This document shows, piece by piece, positions 23,501-32,299 of a stretch of DNA of 64,000 nucleotides (its first letter is position 1; the number at the start of each line of letters is the position of its first letter). This DNA comes from Phoronis australis. Its lineage: Eukaryota; Phoronida; Phoronidae. The notes under the pieces were generated by a model. That model did no database searches. It worked only from the letters and a program-made list of their open reading frames with translations, and was not told the DNA's origin. Made by a program: the position numbers and the translations under genes. The DNA lies in the NCBI GenBank assembly GCA_002633005.1, contig NMRA01000581.1, forward strand, positions 96,762 to 160,761. The letters are read 5' to 3'.

Positions 23501-26427
23501 ACGGGTCTCGAGGCAGGTGTGTAACTGACGAACAGGTCTTCAAACAGCTTGTGCTCCTCTCCAACGAAGTTTTTTGACCGCGCTTTTCGAATGAAGGCTG
23601 CATTGGAATGGTAGTATGAAGAACGTACAATGACATATAATTGTAAGTCATGCAGATGGGCTTTTGTGCTGATCACTGCGATGTCGTGCCAGCACCGATT
23701 ACGTATACAAGTACGTCAGGCAGGTAAAATACGCGCGAGCATTGAATCGTACGCACGGACGTGTGCGTGGTCAGCACTAATCTCACCGCAAACCCTTTTG
23801 CGCGAACATAAACTGTCATCCGCGCAAGTATCGAATCGTCCGCGCCATGAATGTGGCTCGTATACATCTACATGTACATGTCAAGTCAGTAGTTCGTAAG
23901 AATGTTTGACCTTCATGCGTATGATTGCCTGGTACCCCTGTGTCACTTGCAGGGGGTCCCGCATTTTGAGAACCAGTTTCCTGTATTGAATAACAAACAT
24001 CAAACTGGTTATCAAAATGCGGGACCCTTTCAAGTGACTATATTTCGCTTGCGATAACTGAAAACTAGTAAAGAAACTTATGTGATGCGATTTGAGCAAA
24101 ACAAAATACGGGCTGTCCTATGTGATGTACACATTCCAATTTCATGGTAAGGAATTCGAGTAGAATTTTACAATCTCTAACTAGCCTTGGCGGAAGTGCA
24201 AAAATCATTTACAAATAAAAATCACGCTTATTTTGTAAATTCAATGTTGTTTTCAGTGGCGGACTTAAAGGGGGCCCTAAAATTCTCCCAGATTTCATTT
24301 GGCAGTGCGGGGGTGCGAATGTCTGAAGAGTAAAATCCTGGCTAATACTCTGCCCTGCCCCCTCAATATCCTGGATTCGCCCCTGAATCCAGTCCAGTTT
24401 ACTAAAGAAGATTCAATCCCTTTAATGCAATCATACGCCGTCTTGGTAATTGAGTATTGGATATTGAGTATTGGGTATCGAGTAAGTATCAGCCGATGGC
24501 TAATTTGTTTACAGTGCGAAAGTATCCGATGATAGATAAAATGTCCATCATTGGATTATTGAACATTCAGTCTCATAGTGTGAATTCACTTGTAACTTAA
24601 TAAGGTCAACCCTCTTTCGTAGAATAAGTCAAGAGGGACAAATCAAGCGAGTCTAAAAAATCAATATTGTCAATAATTAAGAGAAATGACCCAGTGCTAT
24701 TTATATCGGCGTAACAGTGCGTATTACAGGGCATGCTACTGTTGGTTTGTGTAATTTGTCAACCTATTATCAAGATTCATCGAGTTGTTAAACTCAATAG
24801 TGCCATAAAAATAATCCTGTCGGTGGGGAGCGAGGCTATAGTTTACTTAGTCCCCCTAGCCTCCTATGGTGCGCCGCCCATGTAATAATTAAATGTAGAT
24901 GGAATGCCCTATCAACAAAATCAATTCACTTTCATCCAGTCATTTCCCGTCGGGAAAGGTGCACCAAAATCACGAACAACATTTCGGGTATTTTCGTAGC
25001 CTCAAATTAATCCTCGGGGTGTTTCATATCTCAGTGCGCATGTGCGAACTTCAATCAGTCCATCTTAATTGTCACGTATCTCCCAAAATGGCCAAAGCCG
25101 TCGAATGCCCCAACGTCGCTAATGTTGACTGAATAATTATACGGTGGCCGGTTTGGTTTCAGCGTAGGTATTACGCTGAGAGACATCATACATGCTTGAT
25201 TTTTAAAAATGGACAATAAAGTGAAATTGAGTTCATCAAAAATTATTGAATTAACAAACTAGGATAGATTTTTATCTAAATAATTCATGCACATTCCGCT
25301 GGCCGCAATCGAATTAATGAAGACGAGATTTCCCGATCAAAATATACTCAACCGACTGGCACGACATCGCTACATTATGAAGGGTGGCCAAAGGAATCTG
25401 ACTCGTGGGAACCACAAAACTGACACCTGTCACATGGTTTACTTACCATATCCGGTATCATGATGAGAGCGTAACCAAACGTGATGGTGACGTTGTCAGA
25501 AGCGTTGAGAACAGGGCGGGCGCTGGTGTCATAGTCGTTAAACAGAGTAAACATTAGGCGTTGTTCGTCGGATAAGTTTTTACCGCCGTTTATGGGCGGT
25601 TTTTCTGAATAAATGCCCTGTTTTGAACCACCCTTGCGAGAAATGGCTGCAGCTAAAGAAGCAATAAAGAAACGAAAAACAAAATCCAATGAACATCAAC
25701 TTTCGTCAAAATATTTGTTGAAATGTAAATTATCTTAAAGATAGTCTTTCCTTTACAATAACCAATTTAGAAACAGGGTGGCTTTCGTCCATCGAAATGT
25801 ATCACCAACGTATACACATTTCGTAATTTTCAGAACAGCAGTTGAGTGATTACAATGATGCACGAGTCAGCTGTCTCTCACTACGGCGGACATTTTGGGT
25901 GGCGGTGGACCACCAAAAGTACAATTTAAACTAAAAACATTATACTGAATTTAGTTAAGTTGGAAATATTTTGTTTTTTTTTAGAATTGACATTGTTTGA
26001 GTTTAACCTTCTATTGAACTTACTTGCGTTGAAATCCGCTTAATCAATTTTCAAATAAAATTTTACGGAAAGAGTATCCTTAAAAAAGAAATAAAATTAT
26101 GAAACAACTCATGTAAACAAAACTAAGATTGAAAAATTCGGAAATATAATAAAATTATAATTAAATAAAAATACAGATAACCGTACTAATAATGATAAAA
26201 TGATCGTAAAACAAGGATGACTATAATGTAAATTGAATACTTCTTGAAGCTGTAGGTCCAGATTGGGAATATTATTTGTAACTGCACATGAAATGGAAAT
26301 TCGAATAGCGAAAAGGCTTTGAAGACATCTACTTACCGTCGTGAGACGAGTTGTATTTGAGCGACGACACACACTCGTTGAGAAGAGCGCAAACCAGAGC
26401 GGCCATGATAACAATTTTTCCCGGCAT
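7951..26427 (-). CDS. Alpha-type nicotinic acetylcholine receptor subunit (alpha7-like), complete, six coding exons plus one alternative exon
   Basis: Exons in order are 26427-26337, 25652-25447 (2A) or 23597-23437 (2B), 17867-17713, 14182-14002, 9754-9400 and 8555-7951. With 2A they total 1593 bp, 530 aa; with 2B, 515 aa. Every junction phase agrees. Visible in the 2A form are: a signal peptide; loop D Trp111; WLPD at 142 with loop A Tyr149; the Cys-loop C184/C198 (13 residues between, containing FPFD); loop B Trp205; and loop C Y246, C248-C249, Y253. The vicinal cysteines and full aromatic box define a ligand-binding alpha subunit. M1-M2 contain [12 protein letters not shown], with Glu at -1' and Leu at 9', typical of cation-selective channels. 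M3, an intracellular loop with an amphipathic helix, and M4 follow. It should be a plasma-membrane ACh-gated cation channel subunit. No paralogue is seen nearby. Confidence 0.9.
9400..9754 (-). CDS. Receptor exon 5: loop C, M1 and M2
   Basis: A 355-bp exon, phase 0 to phase 1, from acceptor cacctacag to donor gtgagt. It encodes the vicinal-cysteine loop [12 protein letters not shown]1 (about residues 266-290) with [12 protein letters not shown], and M2. In M2, Glu296 (-1'), Leu306 (9') and Glu317 (20') can be placed. The exon ends at EFVPLIG, the M2-M3 loop. Confidence 0.93.
12035..12595 (+). pseudogene. Decayed Ty3/gypsy retrotransposon pol fragment (end of RT through RNase H)
   Basis: Reading across three frames gives, in order: [14 protein letters not shown]...[11 protein letters not shown]...[41 protein letters not shown] and [14 protein letters not shown]. 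This is the order of Ty3/gypsy reverse transcriptase C-terminus, connection and RNase H (compare GLGAALLQ, YAQIEKE and MHLADALSR of live elements). Several frameshifts and in-frame stops show it is dead. I saw no LTRs or integrase. It sits in a receptor intron on the opposite strand. Confidence 0.8.
13205..13395 (+). repeat. Interspersed repeat family R1, copy b
   Basis: Starts gaccgcacccag and has a G-run at about 13232. It shares cacctttcactaa, tttttagtgga and a cc(a)ctt/atttcgccaaa block near its 3' end with copy c at 15605-15815. The same sequence is present in reverse orientation at 526-700. The three copies are roughly 175-210 bp, with G-rich or C-rich ends. Confidence 0.65.
14002..14182 (-). 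CDS. Receptor exon 4: Cys-loop and loop B
   Basis: A 181-bp exon (1 base plus 60 codons) after acceptor caactattccag. It encodes SADEF..., then [17 protein letters not shown] and [13 protein letters not shown]. The two loop cysteines are 13 residues apart. The 3' border reads CAG followed by gcacgt, so this intron appears to use a GC donor. The join to VDLVSKSD in phase 0 reproduces the usual WTYDGFQ-x-DL of the family. Confidence 0.9.
15605..15815 (+). repeat. Interspersed repeat family R1, copy c
   Basis: Starts gcgcgcacccag, contains ggacctttcactaa and cacctttttagtgga, and ends at cttcgccaaaatggggggct. Aligned by eye it matches copy b along its whole length. Both ends carry ggggggct, possibly a short direct terminal repeat. 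Confidence 0.65.
17713..17867 (-). CDS. Receptor exon 3: loops D and A (DEVNQ ... WLPDIVLYN)
   Basis: A 155-bp exon, phase 0 to phase 2, after acceptor ttttttctccaag and before donor gtgacg. The peptide starts [20 protein letters not shown] and ends [11 protein letters not shown]. It is too short to appear as a long open frame. I found it from the W-x-P-D signature on the reverse strand. Its length equals the sum of the separate 45-bp and 110-bp exons known in vertebrate nicotinic genes. Confidence 0.9.
20295..20336. repeat. Perfect 16-bp inverted repeat with 10-nt loop
   Basis: agaccgtccggagttg (20295-20310) and its exact reverse complement (20321-20336) flank the loop gtatatggtg. The arms are GC-rich in an AT-rich intron. 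Nothing around it suggests a bacterial-type terminator role. It may be a small hairpin element or a structured RNA segment. Confidence 0.8.
20453..20480. repeat. Perfect 12-bp inverted repeat with 4-nt loop
   Basis: acatttacacgt (20453-20464), loop taaa, then acgtgtaaatgt (20469-20480). It lies only 117 bp from the larger hairpin at 20295-20336, inside the same receptor intron. Confidence 0.8.
21227..21382 (+). CDS. Small unassigned open reading frame (51 aa), doubtful
   Basis: ATG with G at +4 opens a frame [20 protein letters not shown], then [15 protein letters not shown], ending TGA. A reasonable acceptor, ccttttgttcag, lies just upstream. The composition looks coding-like, but I do not recognise the peptide. 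It is antisense within a receptor intron. It could be chance, a nested gene or a transposon scrap. Confidence 0.2.
   Translation: MVEPSTIKNALLLEKPHGLPPELRQYVLQKMLRSSVSRNKNQEQTFLAICP
22803..23250. repeat. Interspersed repeat family R2, copy a
   Basis: Shares with 49620-49980 a succession of blocks: gctagcacttttgttagcag, aatgtgaacggycgaaagg, gagttacc..aaaac, cttttgtagccagrccgctt and a later gtggtgaggaa. Its far end (near 23205-23255) carries a gcgctgtgtcagagtgtaaa block. The reverse complement of that block appears at 43465-43510. It lies immediately downstream (minus strand) of receptor exon 2B. Confidence 0.6.
23437..23597 (-). CDS. Receptor exon 2, version B (candidate alternative exon or relic)
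   Basis: A 161-bp exon (2 bases plus 53 codons) between acceptor ccaatgcag and the weaker donor gtacat. It encodes [20 protein letters not shown], then [14 protein letters not shown] and LALITIIDM. By eye it is about 42% identical to 2A over the shared 38 residues. Start and end phases are the same as 2A. The reading frame is intact and family-conserved positions (LF, Y, RPV, N-S, DM) are kept, which argues for function rather than decay. No separate signal-peptide exon for a second gene was found between 23598 and 25446. Confidence 0.75.
23942..24038. repeat. Hairpin element with about 37-bp inverted arms
   Basis: The left arm 23942-23979 and right arm 24002-24038 are near-exact reverse complements. 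Both contain gcattttga/tcaaaatgc next to gggtccc/gggaccc. The 22-nt centre separates them. It lies between receptor exons 2A and 2B, about 345 bp from 2B, so the pre-mRNA would carry this stem. Confidence 0.75.
24254..24385. mobile_element. TIR element family R3 (CAGTGGCGGA ends), copy a
   Basis: Begins CAGTGGCGGACTT and ends GGATTCGCCCCTG. The interior aattctcccagat, gggtgcgaatgtctga and aatactctgccctg blocks are shared with the copy at 49364-49522. The right end has drifted and no clear target duplication is seen. It lies between the two alternative receptor exons. Confidence 0.65.
25447..25652 (-). CDS. Receptor exon 2, version A (N-terminal ligand-binding domain)
   Basis: A 206-bp exon (2 bases plus 68 codons) between acceptor ctttag and donor gtaagt. 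It encodes a basic linker, then [26 protein letters not shown] and [13 protein letters not shown]. This is the helix, RPV and beta-1 region of nicotinic subunits. It has two N-glycosylation sequons (NAS, NVT). It ends in phase 0 and joins [12 protein letters not shown] of the next exon. Confidence 0.85.
26337..26427 (-). CDS. Receptor exon 1: start codon and signal peptide
   Basis: The exon encodes [20 protein letters not shown], then [10 protein letters not shown] plus one base, before a consensus donor gtaagt. The hydrophobic core [12 protein letters not shown] is a clear signal peptide, with cleavage probably near VSS. The exon is 91 bp and ends in phase 1 (G). Both candidate exons 2 start with two bases that complete an Ala codon. 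Confidence 0.8.
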
Positions 26428-29400
26428 TATCTCACCGTGATGACACTGTAAAAGATGCAAAGCACCCTTTTTCATTTCAGCAGCATATTTTGCAAATCAA
26501 TTCCCGTTCAATCAAAACTTGGCAAACCAAGACCGTTAAACGGACCAGAGAAGACGGAGAGCTACGCGCCTCGAACGCAAATGAGCTCAGCGGCAACAAC
26601 AACCGTGATGACTTTGCCTCGCGAGGGGTGCAGCGAATGTTTCACTTTCTCTCACGTCACCAGAGTAAATCGTCACAGCATGCGGGCGAGATGATATGAG
26701 CTAAGTGCTTTGCCGAATACAACTGATAACTAACTAAAATTAATTATTGCATCGCCTGACAACAAATTTCTCAGAGTCGTTCATTGTGTACTTTATTTGT
26801 GCTGTTTACTACAAACGCAGATTTCATGTCACCGAGCATAACCATGGACAAATCCGTTACATCTGCTAAAAAGACATCAAAATCTGGTGATTAAGTGACA
26901 CCTGGCGAGACTTCTGTGGCGTCACAAAAATGACGTAGTTCTTGTAGTGTCTGATACATTTCGCAACTGAGATCTTATGCTGCTAAGTTTTGTGACCTAT
27001 TAACCTATAATAAGATAAAAAGCAACAGTCAGTAAATGTACTAAAAATAACAAATGGAAATCGATGAAAATTACGTGTCACCGATGGACCGTAATATTAC
27101 TGTATCGCTGAATTTATGGCAAACGCTCAAAGATGCCTTTTTGAAAATTTAAAGGGTAACCAGGGCGATATTTCTTAAAATGTGGATAAAATGCCAACGA
27201 GAGTGATGATTACTATGGTAAGCGCACATTTCTAAGGCAAGAATGCGCGTACGTGTCTCGGAAGTGTGACTACGTCTTGGACAACAGACGTACGTTCCGT
27301 AGTCACTAACCATTCACAATAGAACTGGTGGAATCACGTTCTTTGCTTGCAATGCATGGCGATGTTTCGCAGACTTGTCTGGTTTTGGCTTTTCGTGAAG
27401 TTTTGCGTGTACGAAATGCAGCCCAGGGAAGTTAACACACACGTGATAAACATCGTAGGCGATCGAACTATCGTGTTAAAGCGTAAAACCTGTTTACATA
27501 ATCAACAAATTTCCTGTAACATTGTTGATCAACATGAAAAGTGGTACTCTCTCAACGACGCTCCACTGTGTAAACTACTCCGTTAAGGTTATGTACCACC
27601 TTACCGGCACGTCTGTTTAGCCAAATATCTACAAAATAATAGAATTTAACTCAGAGAGAGTATTCTGAAAGTGCAAAGTGTTTAGAATGTGACATATTCC
27701 AATCTGCAAGTATTTGGGTCACGTGGCCATACATTTTTAGTAAAATTTAGTAAAAACAATCATAAAAGACTCGCAACTGAGCAGTTTCCCATGGGTGTGT
27801 CTTCTGTGCCAACTAGCATGCGAGCTTCATATATTGGATCTTTCAACAGGAATAAGCGTGCGGTGAGGGTCACGTGTACGCCGTTGTTTTGCGTTGAAAC
27901 CTCAAACCCCAAACACTTTAGTTGCCAGTCTTTCCATTTTAGCGATGAGGGTCCCAGGTTGCGGCTGCCCATTGGATAACTCCAAACGCTGGTGGGGGGT
28001 CACGCGATCCCTGATCCCTCCCTAGTTGCGCCCCATTGATTTAGGCAAGTGTCAATCCCATTACGGACAGGATAAAAAGCTGTTTCTATAGGTCTAAGTG
28101 GAACATTTTTCATTCCAAAATTGTGATAGGTTCCTCTCTTAAAATGATACAAACCCCTGTTTTGACCTAATAACAGATATTAAAAACATCTTATATATCC
28201 AATTCCCTGAGACAAAATAATGCTCTGTAACCCATCGACAACCCTCAAAAGTGTGGAGGACATTTTGAAAACTCTTTTCAAAATCTGGTAAACAGGCAAG
28301 CGTGACCTACGGTTTTAAGGAATTACACGGCAACTGTGTGGAAAAACACCAACGAAGAACCTTTAGTTTTTAACCTCGGACACAAGGAGTATGATTTTTT
28401 AGCTGATTCTTGCTTTTATTGTTTAGTATTGGCGCCGATGGTGCATTAGCCGGTGACAGCACGAGGATTGGCTTAAATCATCAAAACAAGGTTTAGTATC
28501 CTTAGAAAGTGCGCCAATTACTGCAGTTAAATTGTTGCATATAGAAAGGAAAGCTTAGGCAGCATGTTCTGGATCAGCCAACCGAAGATGTCTAGGCCAT
28601 GTGACGGTACACGATAAGCAAAATGTCAGTCTTAGTGGGTGAAGAATACACCAGACGTGCATGAATATGAGGAAAGCATATCTCCGGAAGCGTTTGAATG
28701 GCATTTTGAGAATGCCTCAATTGTCATTTGATTCTAAATCTAGAGAAATGGCTCGGCTTGTTAACATAAAATGCAGCGAATTTGATGATATAAATCAGAG
28801 GAAGGTGTAAAGTGTACCTTTCATGCATCGATCCCAGGAACCGGGCGGCTCCGCAACGCTGGAAAAATTAGTTTACAGTAAGTTCCAGAAGTTGTGATTT
28901 GTATTTCTTCGTATTTTCATATCATCTTCGACACTTGATATTTTTCAGTCATGATCTTATAGAGACACCCATCTTCAAGAAATATCGGCATTTCAGTTGC
29001 CTCACTGAACGCTGTTTTCTGCTCTAGTCAGTGATATTCAATATAAAAACAAAACAGTTGATTGAACTGTCGCAGTTAAAAAACGTTCCTGCTCATGTGA
29101 CGTAATTACCTAAGGTACCCTCATATACCGTCGTCTTCGTAGTCTCGGTCAATGACACTGTTAAAATTCACTCGTTTGAGTTTCTATTGAAGCTCTAAAG
29201 TCGACACCGAGATCGGCTTAATATTAACAAATTTGCGTATTCAATCAAGTATCCACAACTTTATAGATTTTATCTCCGTAAAGGTGTATTTTTATGAAAT
29301 CGGGAAAAATATGGAATTCAGTTTTGACTTTTTACTAAAATTTAGCAAAACGAAGGCATCAAGAACATTTTTTATGTTCCGTCATACGAACGTGGGGCCT

Positions 29401-30839
29401 AAAAGAATCTTGAACGTAAAAACAAGTCCATTCAACATTTTGGAGAACTCTACAAAATGTATGGGAATGCTTCATATGAATCCGATCAGCCATTTCTGAG
29501 ACTTGGTGTTCGGACACTTTCTAGGGTTCTCCGTGATCTTAAAATAGACTGTGAAACTTCGTGTTATTACTTTGAACTATATGGATTGAAGGAGTCCCTT
29601 ATTTTCGGTAAGCCTGTTCAAAGATTGGGATTTCAGATAGCCCTCAAAAACCCCAGAACTGCAAAAAACAGTTTGTTAACAGTACTTTTAAACCACACTT
29701 TTGGAATCTGTAGGAAATTTGATTTCCGAATCTAATGCTGGCTTGTGTCGCACGTATGCAGGGAAGTGTTGGTTTGGGGGTCTAAAGTGTCAATTTTGCA
29801 TTTTTGCTACTTTTTCTTGGCCTATCTTGCTTTTCAGTAGGAGTGAAAGGGACAAAAACACAAGACAGAATCGAGTTAGTTTCTGTACTCATGTGTAGGG
29901 CTTGGGATGTTAAGTGATACAAAACTTTTCATTCTTTACATACGGTTTTCGACAGAGTGAAGAAAAGGTGGCAAGTTGTTCTGTGCCCCGATCAGCGCCA
30001 TCTTGAGGCTTGAGAACGAAGCTGCAGTGCCCCGGGGCTTATGGCTAGTTAATTCGTTCGTGTATGCTATCTGACCTATAGTTGTCTTAGGGAATTTTAT
30101 TACCCAATTTCGAATACGACTGTTTCTGGTACTACCCGACTCGTTTATTAAAGTCAGATTAGCCCAATATGTTGAGAGATCAGATTCAGCACAATGCAAA
30201 CATTGACTAATTATTCTCGTTCTACACCCCGCTGTTCTGGCTGTAATTAACAATCATCTGGCCATCTATTTCTACAGCGAAAACCTTTGAAAGCACAGTC
30301 TGACTACTCTAACAAGAAATGAAAGTTTTTCGATGAAACGGCAGGGAGTCATCGCTAACATTATTTTCATTTTGTTCCATGATTCTCGCCGCTGTGTTTC
30401 ACATTTTAATCAAACAACGCAAGATAATAATATTATGGAGTTTTGTAAATTATGTGTTCCAGTATCTTCTCTGCACAAAGTAGCGATCTGCGCTAAAATC
30501 ATCAATATCAAGCACCACGCTTTCATTTACTCGGGGCGTCTTCTCAATCGATTTTCGGCACTCGTCTTCAAAAGAAACAGCCAGTTATTATGATTTTACT
30601 TAACTGGCTTTATTATAATGGTCACAGCGCTAGAAAGGCAGCGAAAACCAGCGTAAAGGAACACGAATTCGCAACCGTAACTGTGGGATATTGTGTCTAG
30701 ACATGTGATACGCAACTACAAGCCGATGCACCGTGGCGCGAGGGGGTGCTGTCCTTAAAAATTAACACGCGTTCGACTTTTGGTCGTGTTCAAATGTGGG
30801 ATCCCTCCTTAATTCTTCTGTGCGTTGCGTACACGTGTA

Positions 30840-30980
30840 GTGGTGTTATCCAGCGCATGCGCACGTAGACGCAGTAAACATCACCTTTTCAATTTAACGT
30901 AGCGCATACGTACCGTAACTTATAGTGTAGTGGGACATAAACCTGCATAGACGCAGTAATCCACATTTTTTTTTCTTTTT
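30840..30980. repeat. Interspersed repeat family R4, copy b
   Basis: gcgcatgcgcacgtagacgc, ccttttcaatttaacg, cgtaccgtaacttatagtgt and tgcatagacgcagtaatcca match the block order of 5990-6240. Except for family members like this, I see no gene or strong signal in 26500-31090. Confidence 0.5.
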
Positions 30981-31093
30981 TCCGAGTGGCTACTCGCCGT
31001 AAATTAGCCTGGATACGCTGCTTTGATGGACTGATAAAGACGGCGCGTGTCGTCACACAATTTATAAAGGTGGACAAACTTGACAAGCCGAGT

Positions 31094-32132
31094 TTACTGT
31101 ACAATTTGTAATCATTATAGCTATGTTAATAATACCCCCTTCCGTTCAGTGACGCTAGGATCTCACAGAAAAAGCAATACTTTGCGAGATTACGTGAGAT
31201 ACTGTCATGTATTTAAATGAGAACACATAACTTAAGCTAGATTTTCACTGGACGCACGCCAGGGCTGCTCAATTTGAAAAATTAAAAAAAGAATTATCAA
31301 GTTTATTAAAATAAAGTACATTGAGGATGTATGAGCTGTTGGAAAATAAATTTGTGCGCCAAACTACCAGTGTTATGCTACAAAAATTAAAAACACAGTA
31401 TGAGTTTGTACATTTTAAAACTGGCCCGTATACATGCATGATACCAGGACTGAAAGAAAATGAGCGTAGACTTGAGAATCGGGAATTCTGGAAGTTTCAG
31501 CAAAAACGAAAATCAAAAGGCCGGCTTTTACTCTTATAAAATAGGTCTCATAATATTTCAGACCACAATAGAATTCTATTTCCGTTACCAAGAAGAACAT
31601 CAAAACCATCAGTNTTACTGAACAATTTGTAATCATTACAGCTATGTTAATAACACCTCCTTCTGTTCAGTGACGCTAGGATCTGGCAGAAAAAGCAATA
31701 CTTTGCGAGATTACGTGAGATATTGTTATGTATTTAAATGAGAACACATAACTTTGGCTAGATTTTCACTGAACGCACGCCAGGGCTGCTCAATTTGAAA
31801 AATTAAAAAAGAATTATCAAGTTTATTAAAATAAAGTACGTTGAGGATGTATGAGCTGTTGGAAAATAAATTTGTGCGCCAAACTACCAGTGTTATGCTA
31901 CAAAAATTAAAAACACAGTATGAGTTTGTACATTTTAAAACTGGCCCGTATACATGCATGATACCAGGACTGAAAGAAAATGAGCGTAGACTTGAGAATC
32001 GGGAATTTTGGAAGTTTCAGCAAAAACGAAAATCAAAAGGCCGGCTTTTACTCTTATAAAATAGGTCTCATAATATTTCAGACCACAATAGAATTCTATT
32101 TCCGTTACCAAGAAGAACATCAAAACCATCAG
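31094..32132. repeat. Direct tandem duplication, about 520 bp per copy, with N at the junction
   Basis: 31094-31612 and 31615-32132 differ at only a few positions, such as one base in an A-run. A single N (31614) sits exactly between them. The identical 72-aa frames at 31321 and 31841 come from the duplication and are not recognisable genes. It may be a true tandem duplication or two alleles or reads collapsed badly in assembly. Confidence 0.9.
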
Positions 32133-32240
32133 CGACTCGAAAAAGACGCTCCAGAGTTCATTGGAATTGCCCAACCACAAAAAATAGCGAATTCGAAAAT
32201 GGTGCACGTACTTTAGTTGGTAACGGAAATGGAATTCTAT
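32088..32240. repeat. Inverted-repeat element R5 with TTGGTAACGGAAAT ends
   Basis: Left arm 32088-32111 and right arm 32217-32240 are reverse complements over 24 nt with one mismatch. The left arm is also present in the first tandem copy, at about 31568-31591. A third relative, ttggtaacggaaatagaat followed by cacggtaag, lies at 52053-52085. The element is probably a MITE. Confidence 0.6.
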
Positions 32241-32299
32241 CACGGTAAGGAATACTATGAAACCGATTTTACGATAGCATAAGGACAATTCAATTTTTG

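Noticed and set aside
31321-32059. Two identical 72-aa frames
   Set aside because: Identity is due to the recent duplication. There is no family match and the sequence is AT-rich.
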